From contig JAKCOZ010000003.1 of assembly GCA_022605955.1 (NCBI GenBank), forward strand, positions 13,463,331 to 13,527,330: DNA of 64,000 nt, in the 5' to 3' direction. The stretch comes from Rallus limicola (taxonomy: Eukaryota > Chordata > Aves > Gruiformes > Rallidae). Made by a program: the position numbers and the translations under genes. Below the pieces are notes generated by a model. The model did not search any database, was not told the origin of the DNA, and saw only the letters and a list, made by a program, of their open reading frames with translations. Positions within the stretch are counted from its first letter, which is position 1. Every line of letters begins with the position of its first letter. Shown here piece by piece: positions 23,741 to 35,815 of the stretch.

Positions 23741-26079
23741 ACAGCAAAGATGGTGAAAAACAGGAGGCCCAGAAAGCAGGGTACACTAGAGATATTTTAA
23801 AAGTCCTTTATTAAAATTGAAAACTTCTAATGGATGTTGTTCTCGGCCTCAAACAAGTGGTAGCTTTAAATTAGAACTTATTTTACTTAGAATTTATTTT
23901 TTAATTGATCCTTTATGAGGATTTTTAATAAAGGTACTTGAACTAGTAAACTAGTAAATTTTGCAGTATCTATAGTAGCATATTTAGGGATTGTGTTTTT
24001 TGATTGATAGGCCCTTTTCATTTTTTCTTGAGGAAATAGCATTGGTGAGGCTTTTAAAATTCCTTCTTTTTTTTTAAAAAAAAAAAAAGTTAACTTTTTT
24101 AATTAAACTGGACTAGGAACTCTGAAGCAGAATTGATTTTTTTCTATGGCTGTTGATTTTCACTTCTGGTTATTAAGATAGTCTTTCCAAAACATGTATA
24201 ACAGGAATCCTGCTGAGTATTTTCTGATAAAGACAAAATTAGGCCATAGTCAAAGGAAGAGAGTCTATCTGAAAGATTGTATATTATGTTCTAATAGTTA
24301 TATGGGTAATATTTTAAAAACTTGTGGATATATTCTGTGGAAGTTTCATGTAGGAGTTTCTATGCTGTTAAAATAAAAAGTAAAGAATTTAATTTCAGTA
24401 TTGAGAGAATGCAATTGTTTTGAGAAATAGCAGTACAAGCACACACTTGAAGAAGATGCTTTAATCATCTTAAAATGTGAGTCTATAATTACACTCCCAG
24501 AGATTTTTATTTTTCTTTTATTTTGGAAAATGCACTCTCACACACACACACACACCGACTTTAGATTCACATGGCTGTGAGATAATTTATGGTCTTCATA
24601 TTAATGCTTAATTATCCTTAGCGGCTGCATTTCATTTCTGTGCCAAACCACAGAAGACAAGTAAGTAAAATTGAAAGAAAGGACATTAAGTCTTATCACC
24701 AGTTGCTGTGTACAGTGTCTTGTCATTAAGCTAAATGAAATAGCATTGAAGGTAAGAAAATCTGGGATTTTTTGTTTGTTTGATTTTTACTTTGTTCATA
24801 AGGTAGAAAGCAATATTGGAGTCTAATTTGTGTCATGACAGCATTTGCACCCCTTCCAGGATTTCTGAGCCCACTATGGGTTGATTGTTTTGAATTCTGC
24901 ATAGTGTTCTTAAACTTTTTTGGGTTTTTTTGGTAGAGAGATGAATATAGCAAGCATTTAAAAAAATGAAGGAAACAAAGTCAGAAATTGAGTTACATCC
25001 AATAAATGTATAGTCCAACATTGAAAACTTCCTAGGCAATGTAAGCTGGGAGTGGTGAGTGAAGAAAAAAAAAGTCCTTCCAGTCCATCAGAACCATTTT
25101 TGTCAGTTTTGGTAGATTAAAGAATGATTAAGTTTATGATTGACTTTAGCTGCTGAGTACTTAAGTGATCCAGAGCTGCCATTCAGATTAACTTAAAATA
25201 CTATTTTTGAATCCAGAAGGTGTGTTATGTAGTGGAAGGAGGTGGGTTCTTGTTATGGTTTTCTGATAGTGAGTCCATTTCTGTTCAAACTTGTAATTCA
25301 AATTTTATCAAAATTTGATACATTCTGAATCAATATGTAACAGCTGGCTGGGTAAGGCTATATGCAGCTCCAGAACCTGTCTCCTATAGCAGCCAACAGT
25401 GAATGTTTAAGAAATGGACATTAGAAGAAAATTCAGTTATGTTAATCCATTTTTGTTATGGGAGTAAATATATTTCAGGTACTGTTTCTTTCAACAAAGT
25501 GCTCTACGTGTTTTCCTCTCAATTGTTCAGAGAGGAAGCTACTGCCAGAGTATCATATTTAATCTGTTCCTATAGCAGGACCCAGCCATGCCTTAACCTC
25601 CACCAGCCTTTCTGCTGGTAACTCCATCTCTTCTCACTATAGTATAAATGAAAGCTGGGTTTCTCCCCTGCTATCTTTACTGAGCTCTCCTCTTAGTAAG
25701 TATCATCAAAGCTGGTTAAGATCATGTGTGAAATGGCACACTGGATCTAGATCACTTCCATCCTACTGCAATATATTTAAAGGAAGGTTGTATATATAAT
25801 GTCATGGGACACCTTGCTTCTAGCAGCATTGCAGCATAGTACCATAATTCAGAACTTACTTTGAAACCCTTGCATTTACCAACCTTGCTTCTTGAACACT
25901 TACTGTTAAAATTTATTTAGAAGAAAAAAACATTTAACATAATTACTTTTTAATTAGAATCTTCCATCCTTACAGCTGAAACACTTAGAATTTAATCATT
26001 TGCCAAATTACTGTTCAATGAAACTGCATTTCCTGCCACGTTGATGGGAATCCTTTGCAATAACAGTTAAACAAACAAA
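23741..26079. other. Intronic sequence, no gene seen
   Basis: AT-rich, with a poly-T/poly-A junction near 24070-24090 and the CA microsatellite at 24539. No exon or further transposon is supported. Confidence 0.6.
24539..24554. repeat. (CA)n microsatellite
   Basis: Eight uninterrupted CA units. Confidence 0.9.
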
Positions 26080-26285
26080 AACCCCACTGTCTTGTGCAGG
26101 GAGCCCAGCACTGGGCCATAAAGTCCAGATGTACCTCACCAGTGCTGAGGAGAGGAGAAGGATCACCTCCCAGGAAGCTGCTGGCTTTCTTTGTTACAAG
26201 GACATGGTGCTTGGTTATGGTCAGCTTGCTGTCCAAGACCCCAAGTCTTTTTCCGCAGAGTTGCTTTCCCATTGCTTAGCCATCT
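26080..26285 (-). mobile_element. Degraded CR1 LINE fragment
   Basis: Read on the + strand it follows the complement of CR1 ORF2: CAGTGCTGAGGAGAGGAGAA, GGATCACCTCCC, ATGGTCAGCTTGCTGTCCAA, GACCCCAAGTCTTTTTCCGC and AGAGTTGCTTTCC. Both ends have decayed, so the limits are approximate. Similarity is lost beyond about 26285. Confidence 0.6.
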
Positions 26286-28411
26286 GCTGCCACAATTCAT
26301 GAGCTTCCAGCCCTCTTCCTTATCCAGCTGGATAATCTCAGGCTTTGGCTGCTCCTCCTTTGGTATCTCCAGAAGTTCAGGCCTGCAATGCCATCAAACC
26401 TAAGAGGAGATTGATTCCATCTTTTTCTTGTCACCTTTGATGCTGTTTAGGCTGCTGACTTCCTTTGTGTCACAGACGGTCCACAAATGCATACCTCCTG
26501 CTGAGTCTCTGAAGATAAAATTTCTCTGTTATCTTCTCCTCCTAGGAGCCTGGGGCCAATCTTGTTTTTTTCATACTAATTTGGAAAAAGTGAAAGATGG
26601 GTTTAAGACCTGGCATCTGAAATTTCAAGTGTTCTCCCATCTTACACTTGCTTCTTGACCTCAGATTGGACTTCAAGTTTCATCAGAAGTAATAATTGTG
26701 AATATACCTTTGCAAAAGTTTACTTTTCTGATTTTTGGAATTTTTCCCTTTATCAGTTTGTGAACTTGGCTAGATACACTGGTTCTTGGTTTTGTCTTTG
26801 ACTAATATTTCACAGAATTCAGAAAAAACTGCTAAATTTTATTCATATTCTGGGCAACTAGAAGTGCTCTTATCACAAAGTTGTCTACTGTGCAGCTCAA
26901 GGAGGTTTTCAAATTGAAGACACCTTTTTCAGAAGAGTAGCTAGGTAGCTCAATAACAGGTTGCTGGACGAGAGGCAATGTCAGTAATTCCACCACAGTG
27001 CAGAAGCTCAGTGGCTATGAGCCGAGAGGAGATCTATTATGGCTTGAAAATAAGCTTCCCCATTCACATAAAATTAAACATCAGCAAATAGTAAATAACC
27101 TGAATTTATATTACAGCCTGTTTTCTTGTAGCATCTGGCTGAAATGAGGTTCTACTCTTCTAAATTCATTTGTTAGGGTAGCCTGCAGCTATGAGAAGAA
27201 ATTAAAGTTCTTTAATGTTATTTGATGAGAAGTTCATGCCTTTAATTCCAGAAACTGGAATAGCTGACCTCTCTGTAGAGGTCAAATAATACATAATGCC
27301 AAATAATAAATCATATGAAGGATGATAATTGCTATCAGCACCCATTTATAAATACATGTGCTTACTAACATCACTAGAAATTTTTAAATTAGAAATGCCT
27401 TTTCGGTAAAGAGATTCATGGGGCATTTTATTTCCATGCATGAGAAATTAATTGGGTAATTTTACAATGGCATTGTAATCAAAGATTGTTGATTCTAATG
27501 TAAGCTAAGAATTCTTGGCTTTTATAGTGTTGAATATACTAAAAATTCCAACTACTCATTTTTGCACTCCTGTTTATTCTGATAGTCCTTTATCTGGATA
27601 TCCATATTTCTGAATGCAGAGACAGTTTCTGAAAAGAGGCTGCATTCCAGTGAGGCTCTTTAGCCTACTTTCCAATCAGTATCGTTTCAGAAACTTGAGT
27701 TCAAGTACATTCTTTTTAAAAGATTAAAAAAGAATTAGAAAAAAAAATAATCTCGCCTTCTTACACAGTGATACAAGGAAAGCAATGCTTCAGGCAAACT
27801 GTGACAGTAGGGAAAAACCAACTCTTTCTTGGGAGGTTTCAGCCATGTGGACATCCATTTATTATCTTACAATCATCATGATAGAAATAAGGAGTAAGAT
27901 GCTAGTAAATTCAGTCAGTCAATTTAAGTACTGACTTACTGATTCTACTGTTTGAAGTTATCAGTTCTATTTGCTTGAATACTCGAGTGCTCTTCATATT
28001 TTTGAACATGTCACTTTTTTTCCTACTACAGACCGTAATGGTCAAAATATCAGGCTCCAAATGTATTAAATGCTTTGTTTCATTTTATCAAGCTTTGCTG
28101 TATTTGCTTTCAGGCATAGTTTGGGTATCCATGATTCTCATTGTGTGTTCCCAAATCTGAAGGAAAGCACATGCTAAAGAATCAAGGTGTATTGTTTCAA
28201 AGTTTCATTGTTCATATGAAGAGCAGAGGGACTTCATAGGGTTGGGTTTTTGGGGGTTTTTTGTTAGATTGCCTTGTAATCTGAAGATAATTCCTGTACA
28301 CTGGGGCCAAGATGCCCTGGTCTTCCTTTCACTAAGAATTTCACAGAAGATAGAATTACTCAATTACGGCATTTAAAATGGAGATTTTTCTTTTCTTTTT
28401 TTTTTTAAAAA

Positions 28412-28445
28412 AGGCTTTATAGGATATAAGGCTTTACAGGATATA
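28412..28445. repeat. Tandem duplication, 17-bp unit
   Basis: AGGCTTTATAGGATATA (28412-28428) followed by AGGCTTTACAGGATATA (28429-28445), with one difference. Confidence 0.9.
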
Positions 28446-31307
28446 AGGAAATGTCAGTTGAGATCACTAGTTTTCTTTTTTTCCCACTTGCCAAAGGTAG
28501 GTGGATAAGATTCAGGAAGAACACTTTTCTTCCCCTCTGCTGTGTAAAGGAGAAGTGAAAGAAGTACAGAAATTGTGCTTATAGAATTGCTGTTCTGTGG
28601 AGAGGGTAGCTTGCAACTCACCAGCTCTAAGGTGAAGTCTAGGAAATTACTGCTCTTTCAGCAAAAGTGTAGAAGACACCTGGGAGAGAAAATGAAATGT
28701 ACTCAATGCTTACAGTGTCTTTATCTCTTCATGTTATCAACTAATTTTTCATCAAGTTTTATGAAATAGCAGTTTTCTAGTAGTGTTTCAAAAGTCCCAC
28801 AAGGGAACTGCAGGCCACATTATGATCTCTGTAAATCGTTAGTTCTAGTATCCTCAACCTGTAGAACCCCAGCATTCCAAAATGGGATTCCAGCCTGGAG
28901 TTGATGCTCTCTTGATGTTCCTTCAAAACTCATCATTACTACTTGGCTTCACTATTTCAATTTTTCATTTAGATGTATCTTATGCAAAGTATATGAGAAA
29001 ATGTATTTTCAGTAGTGCTTCTGGAGCTTCTGTACGGCATTTACATGTGAGTTAAAATCCTGAGATACTTACTCAGGGTTATACATAGTGTATTTCAGTG
29101 TATATTTTTAGATACAGGAAACACATTATCACAAGGGGTGAACATTCAAAAAAGTGATTTTGAATATGATGTCTTCCCCTGTTCTCTTTTTAAAATCATC
29201 CCAGTATAATGCTGCCTTTCTGTGTATTTTGTTTTCCTGATTACAACTGTAATGCCCTGACAGTTGTTTCAAGCATTGCTAAAAAATGGAAGGCCTCTTT
29301 CTTATTGTTTTACATGCATGACCTCCATCAAAACCATTCATTACTAAGGGAACAGTGCCAGCTTATTGTTTGTTGGGTTCACATCTGCAGGGGAACAAGA
29401 ATACTGCTTTTGCCCACCCTCATAAAAGGAATGGTTGTTAATGCACTTGCAGGTATTGTTTTGGTTTCTTTATGGAAGAAAAGAAAGTAATTTTGAAAGA
29501 AATGGGTAAACAGCTGATGCTTTAAGATTACTGTGATGTAGTAGGCTTGCCTAATTATAAGTTGGTGTCAGGGATGAGAGTTTTCACTGATAGAGAGTTC
29601 TATGTTTGTGTTGCCTTGGAGTACAGGAAGACATAAAAAATAACCTCTTGATTATTGTTGTCTGAAGTCTGAATGTCAGGCAAATGCTATGCTATGCAGA
29701 GTTAAAGGGTCTCAAATTGAACTGATTTTTCATCATTCAGTCAGCACATTTTATTTTTAAAGATTACCCTTCCTTAAGTAAGAGCTGTCTAAGTGCAGTG
29801 AGCACAGTGCCTTGGATTTAGGCTTCCAGTGCTGATTTATTCTGAGATCTGTTTTTGTATTTAAGGTCTTCCCTGAGAGACATGAAAAATTAGAAACCTG
29901 AGAGTGCATAAAGATCTAGGTAAATTAGAAAATATCTTCTGAAAACAGCATGTACACAAGCACATATAACTTAAATTTTGACATTCAGTATTTACCAACT
30001 TGCTTTATTTTTAAGTAAAACATGCCTTTCACTATTTTATTCTTTACACTACCACCTTTCAGTTAAAGGGAAAAAAAAGCAAGAAAATTCTATGTTTTGT
30101 GCTCAGAAATAACTTATTCTGAAGGCAGCCAGTCAAAAACGTATGAAAAATAAAAAAATATGTTCACCTCTGTGCTGACCCAGATTACTTGTATTCTCTT
30201 AACATGTGACTTAATAATGTGAGTAATAATAAAGTAATTGCACTATAAGTAGTTTTCCTTTCATCTGAATGTCTTTTTTTATTATTATTAATTATATACT
30301 TTTTTTTTTCTGAATGTGCTGGTATTGTAGATGAACTGAAATGGCAAATAACTGAGCTGCTTGTATATCATAATTTCTGAACAAAAGCAGAATACTAGTT
30401 GATAGTAAAAATATTTCATTCTTCAATTTTAGTAGTTGAAATGTATAGATAAACTTGTTCTCCCCTTTTATCCTGATGGACATCTGTCTTTAGGCTGCAT
30501 GTGCTCAAGAGGAGTTGTTGATAGGGGCTGCTGGGCACATCAGTTAAATCCGTAAGTATACTAACATTGTCTTACCTCGTGACAAAGCAGTTTAGTTTTT
30601 CTTTCAGTGGAAAATTACAGAAGGATGTAATCTGGAAAAGGTACTCACCTGCAGTCTGTGCAAGTTATCTGCAGCTGTGTTCCCTCTTATTCTTCATTAA
30701 TCCCTCCTGTTGCATGTCTTAACATTTGTTCACATAGTACAACAGTGTGACTCACTTACATGAAGCTTTGGCTTGTAGGTCCTTAGTTATATGTCCTTAA
30801 TTAGCTCAAATACCCAGCTTTATTCAATAACTCGTGGTTCTTCTGGTTTGGGGGAAGCTGACAGGGGATGGTGCATGGTTGGAAGTGGACAGGGGAACCT
30901 AACAGTTTACTTAAATCATAGCACTTTAGCTATCCTGCCCCTCTCCAAAAAAAGAAAACTAAATTTAAAAATTACCAAAGGACAAATATAATATATTGAA
31001 AACATTGAAGTTCTAGTTCAACTTTGGTAAGGGATTTTCTGAACTGAAGTATGTAGGAACTACAGAGGAATGAATGATTTGGGCTAACACATGAATTCCA
31101 GTTATGCTGGGTCTTGAAATTGTATCATGCATTTAATGCTCCTTATGTTCTGCATTATGAGAGTGAGGGACTGATCTTTAGCTTGGCAGTGGTGAATAGG
31201 AAGCAGATCAGTCACTCATACTAAGGTGTTGGTGAATACCATTTTATGATTTCATTATATCTTCCTTTAGCTGTCATTTTTCCCAGCTAAAGAATCTCAG
31301 TCCATTT

Positions 31308-31412
31308 CGGTTGGGGGTTTTTGGGTTTGGGGTTTGGTTTTTCTTTGATTGGATTGATTTTGTTTTGTTTGTTTGGGATTTTTTTGTTGGTTTTTGTTTT
31401 GATTTTTTTCTG
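31308..31412 (+). repeat. G/T-rich low-complexity tract
   Basis: About 100 bases made almost only of T and G, starting GGTTGGGGGTTTTTGGGTTT and continuing with GGGGTTTGG and TTTG/TTTTG runs. Three runs of three or more G plus several GG pairs are close together. It is a low-complexity region; the open frame across it (31311-31658) is an artefact of its composition. Confidence 0.8.
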
Positions 31413-33568
31413 TGTGAAAGCTTTTTCATTGCCATTGTTGACCTTCTAGCTCCTTTTTGTAGTTCTCTACTGTATTCTTTGGATGAGGGGCCAGAACTGA
31501 GCACATTGGGCCATATGCAGTGCATTTTGGACTTAGTCACTGGCCTCATGCTGCCCGTGACTCATTTCTTGTTACAGTTAAATTTCTTCCCTTTCTTAGC
31601 TTACTTGTTTTTGGGCATTTGTTCATCATATGTGGGAGCCTACCTACTGGCTTTCTGAGAGAGAGGAGGGAGAATAAAAAGAAGAAGAGGGGTAAATGTG
31701 TGCATTTCAGCTTGATACAGTTACATTGAAGTGTTCAAGGTATTTAAGGTTCTCTGTAATATGTACAGTTAGAGTTTGTTTGGAAAATAGCTACTGTGAT
31801 AGCCAGCTTATTCATCTCTGTAAATAAAAAGTGGTGGGTGTTGTTGTTCCTCTGGTTCTGATTTTTAAATCTTAGAGAAATAAAAAATAGAAGCAGCATG
31901 TTACCTTTTTTTCCCCCTGAAATAAACACACCTGTTGAAATTTTAGTTATATTTTTCTTTAACTGTTTTGGTGTTCTGGGAAGGTTCCAGGCATTGTTGA
32001 AAGTTCCTAGGGGTTTGGGATAAAAAAAGAAAAAAAAATTACAAAGTAAGATTCCACCCTCAGCAAGTTTCTGCCAGGAAGACAGGAAGACCTGACACAC
32101 CACAATAAGCAGTTTTGTGTGGAGGTCTGTCTCAGTGTAAAACTTAGTTGTTTTCTAAAAAATTGATTATATCAACTGTTATTGTAGCTAGAAAGTTGAA
32201 ATAATGAACACCAAAGGTAAATAAAAGATAAATCTGAGTTGTTTTTCTCATGGTGGGCAATAATCTATCATTGATTCTGAGCAATAAAGACATTTTATTC
32301 TGGATTAGCAAGAGGAATGTTTATAGGAAAATTTATGAACTGATGTTGTTAGTATGGCCAGAGATGAGCTAACCAGATTTTCTTTTCATAAACTTTTATG
32401 AGTAAATAGGTCATGTATAATCACAAGTATTTATGAATGAATAAATGCCTGTTTCTGAATTCAGTGTAGTGATCTAAACATGGAATTGCAGTAATTTATG
32501 CTGTTGCCATAAAAATAGTCATATAATAATCAACACTGAACTCTGACCTCAGCCTATGGAAATCAGGCTCATTAAGTCATTTACGATGTTCCTGCATAAA
32601 ATTTTACTGCATAAGATCTTGTTAATGCTTTGTCAAGCTTATTTTTTAAATGTCCCAATCTGCTGTGCTTTTTACAAGCATTCCCCTCGCCTGACCTCAC
32701 TGCATACACTTTTAATGTTCTCTTTATTATGAAATGCACACAGAAAAACACAAAAACTTTATAATTTTAAGTCTTCTCCAGAGCATAGGATTTACAATCA
32801 CTTTTTCCTGGTTCCTGGGCTGGGACCGCACCATTCCTCTCATCACTTCACACCACTTGATTCCCTCCCACCTCCCTCCCCCCCTTCCTTTCTGTTAAAA
32901 TTTGAAAGGCACAATGGAATTTTTTGTTTTCTGGTGATATTTAGGTTTATGGTGGCATCTGCTTCTGCTTAGAGAACCTCTGCCTGTGCTACAAGGAGTG
33001 TGTGAGAAAGCCTGGGTGTCCTCCCCACTGCTGCTCCACAATTTCAGTATCCGTCTCGTCACCTTGTTCTTATTCTCTCCAAATTTGCTGATTCTTTACT
33101 CAGGCTACTCAGCTGCCTGAAGCCTTTCAGATAAGGTCAGAGAATCAGATCTGGGGTGCCTTATATAATGGGATTCTTGGATGTCTTTAGCACTTTAATA
33201 ATTGAAAGACCTTTCAGAAGCCATTAATTTCTAAAAACAATTTAGGCGATCCCAAATAATTTAATATGCTGCCTCATTGAGCACATTATATGTGTACTAC
33301 GCTCCAAAAAGAGTGTGCATCTTCTAAAGAGGATTTTTTAATTTTATTTTTCATTAACGAAGTAAAATAATTTATGTGAAGCTATATGTTCCCCATCATT
33401 ACCACCAACTAAATTTTTCCTTATGTTTCATTCTTTGTCAGTTGTCATATGCATTTTAGACTTCTATAGACTATTATTTTGTAACCTCTTGCATGAAATT
33501 AACAGAATACTTGGTGCATTTTTATGTATATTTGTCTGTGCAAATGCTTGTAATATACTGTATCTATA

Positions 33569-33648
33569 TTGTATAGAAATTGAAAAATAAGCCTGCTTTA
33601 AGACAAAGTTGTATATAAATTGAAAAATCAGCCTGCCTTAAAACAAAT
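33569..33648. repeat. Tandem duplication, 40-bp unit
   Basis: Units 33569-33608 and 33609-33648 both start TTGTATA and contain ATTGAAAAAT and GCCTGC. About 35 of 40 positions agree, so the duplication is not recent. Confidence 0.9.
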
Positions 33649-34488
33649 TACATTTATCACATACAGGGGAAAGACGGTGTGTGTCCATGCTTTTGAGATG
33701 AGGCATTCAGTAAGAATGTAATATTCTAAATGGATTATTCCCACTTTTATTGAATTTGAAAGCAGCTAAAATTGACCACATTCCTGGACACGCACTGCCA
33801 GTCAGCACTTCCTCAGCCATGGGGTTTGGGGTTTTTTTTTTGGGTGAAACAGGCTTGGAGCCTTGTGGCATCACTCTTCTGCTCCCGTGAGTTCCTTAAA
33901 TAATCACCTTCGTTTTCACTCACCTCCAAATGCCATTTGACCAACAAAATGTATTAAAAAGTTAAACTGTGTTTGGCTATGTCTCCTTCTCAAGGGAAAT
34001 AGCAATCACTGCTCTGAGTACTCTTTAGTCTTGTTCTTGTAAATCTTTTTTTACGCATAACAAGAACAATACAGTTCTAGGCTGTCATTTCTAGAGTAGA
34101 AGTCAAATTATCTATTGATTATTTTTCTCTTTCTCTAAGAAAGTACCTAACCAAACACTTATATTAGACAATATTTTCACTGATGTGTGGACTTGCATAA
34201 TCCTGTGACTTCTTTATGTGCAGTCACTCACTCCTTGAAGGTGAATAAAAGCAGTGAAAACAATGTGTTATATAAAACCTTCTACATAGTCCAACCAACC
34301 TTCTAGAGACATCTTCTGTATGTACCAAAAGTCTCCCTAAAATGCGTTTACTGACTTGTTTTCTCTAACATAGTATCTCTCCCAACATGCTATATTGCCA
34401 TTAAAACACAATGTTGTGCAGCAGTAGGAAGAATTACAAGCAACTACAAGGAAGAAGAGGTGAAGCTAATGTATTTAGTAAAAAAAAA

Positions 34489-34509
34489 ATCAGAAATAAT
34501 ATTTCTGAT
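34489..34509. repeat. Short perfect palindrome
   Basis: ATCAGAAAT and ATTTCTGAT are perfect reverse complements separated by AAT. A third, partial copy (AAATCAGAAAC) follows near 34534. Confidence 0.85.
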
Positions 34510-35624
34510 ATACACATATATCTGATGTACACAAATCAGAAACATTATTGAAACTCAACATAGTAAACCAAGATAATGGAAATGCATCTAGTCTTGAGGA
34601 AAGTAAGAAAAGTTATTTTATATGTTAAACACAAAAAATTGCAATTGCTACTATTCTTTGATGACTATTCATCAAAATTATATACCTATATTTGGATACA
34701 ATATAGTTCTTAGGGCAAATGAAAAAATCAAATTAGAAGACAATCTTTTTCAGTACTGACTGTATTTTCAGGTTATTTCTTGACCTTAAATAAACAGTTC
34801 TGTCATTCAAGGCACCAAATTTTTTATAGAGGTTAAGATTCAGAAGTTAATAAAAAACATGTTCCCAGAATCCTTCTCATTCTGTCTCAGAACCTGATGG
34901 ACCACTGAGGCAACTCATGCCATAGTGTCCTTTGTAAGTAGGGTACCAGTTGCTCAGGTTTGTCAGTTCCACCTCCTGGGTATCTCAGGAGAAGTAAAGG
35001 AAAACGCAGGATGGTGGCCAAAGCTGTCTTCAAGGGTTGGGGGCAAAATTCAGCAATCACTATGTTACTCTTGCTACCCTGTGTGAACCCTGGAGAGTGG
35101 GGATATTGCTTACTTACATTTCAGTTCATGTGAATGACTTTTTGATATCCAAAGTTACTCCAAAGCAGCAGTGATGTCTTCTTTATATGTGGTGTCCTGA
35201 TGGCAACAGAGACTCTTCTAGTGTGGTCATGGCACAGGCCAATAAAGGGAGTTTTTTTGCAGTCATCTCTGTGTGTCTTGCCCAGTAGACACCACAAGAC
35301 AACCAGAGCTCCCAGTTGCTGGCATGGTGTGGCTTGATTTATGTATTTGCTGGCAGAAGAGGTGAGGAGGGGGGAAGTCTTCCTTTTATCTTGTTGGTAA
35401 CATACTGGCAAACATGAAGAGATTATATGGATATATTATTAACCATCTGATTAATATAGTATCATTACTTTCATATACCATTTTCTCCCTTCAGTCATTT
35501 GCGTATTTCAGTATTTCTATAAAGCAGACATCTAAGACAAATACTCTTCCACACAAAGATGCATTCTTGCAGATTGTTCTTACTGCCTGTTATAAAGCAA
35601 GACTATTATCTCATTCAGTGGTAC

Positions 35625-35815
35625 AGAATCACAGAATTATCAAGGTTGGAAAAGACCTAAAAGATCATCCAGTCCAACCATTCACCTTTTACTACTAGCT
35701 CCCACTAAACCATGTCCCTCAATACAACATCCAGTCTCTCCTTGAACACCCCCAGGGTTGGTGACTCCACCACCTCCCTGGGCAGTGCATTCCAGTGCCT
35801 GACTACGCTCACAAG
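35625..35815 (-). mobile_element. CR1 LINE 3' end, 5'-truncated
   Basis: Read on the + strand: AGAATCACAGAATTATCAAGG, TTGGAAAAGACCT, AAGATCATCCAGTCCAACCA, CCAGTCTCTCCTTGAACACC, GACTCCACCACCTCCCTGGG and CAGTGCATTCCAGTGCCTG. This is the complement of the CR1 3' UTR. Only about 190 bp was inserted. Confidence 0.93.

Larger units (their letters stand above)
26286..35624. other. Intronic sequence without a recognised gene or transposon
   Basis: More than 9 kb of AT-rich DNA with no exon or transposon that I can support. It contains only small local structures, which are listed separately: tandem duplications at 28412 and 33569, a G/T-rich tract at 31308 and a palindrome at 34489. A pyrimidine-rich run lies at about 32860-32890. 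The repeat-poor stretch could hide conserved non-coding elements. Confidence 0.55.

Noticed and set aside
31490..31580. Possible CR1 minus-strand fragment (GGGGCCAGAACTGAGCACA)
   Set aside because: Only about 20 bases resemble CR1 and the rest does not follow in order.
31311..31658. 115-codon open frame
   Set aside because: It is produced by a G/T-rich low-complexity tract giving F/G/V/W-rich text, with no domain.
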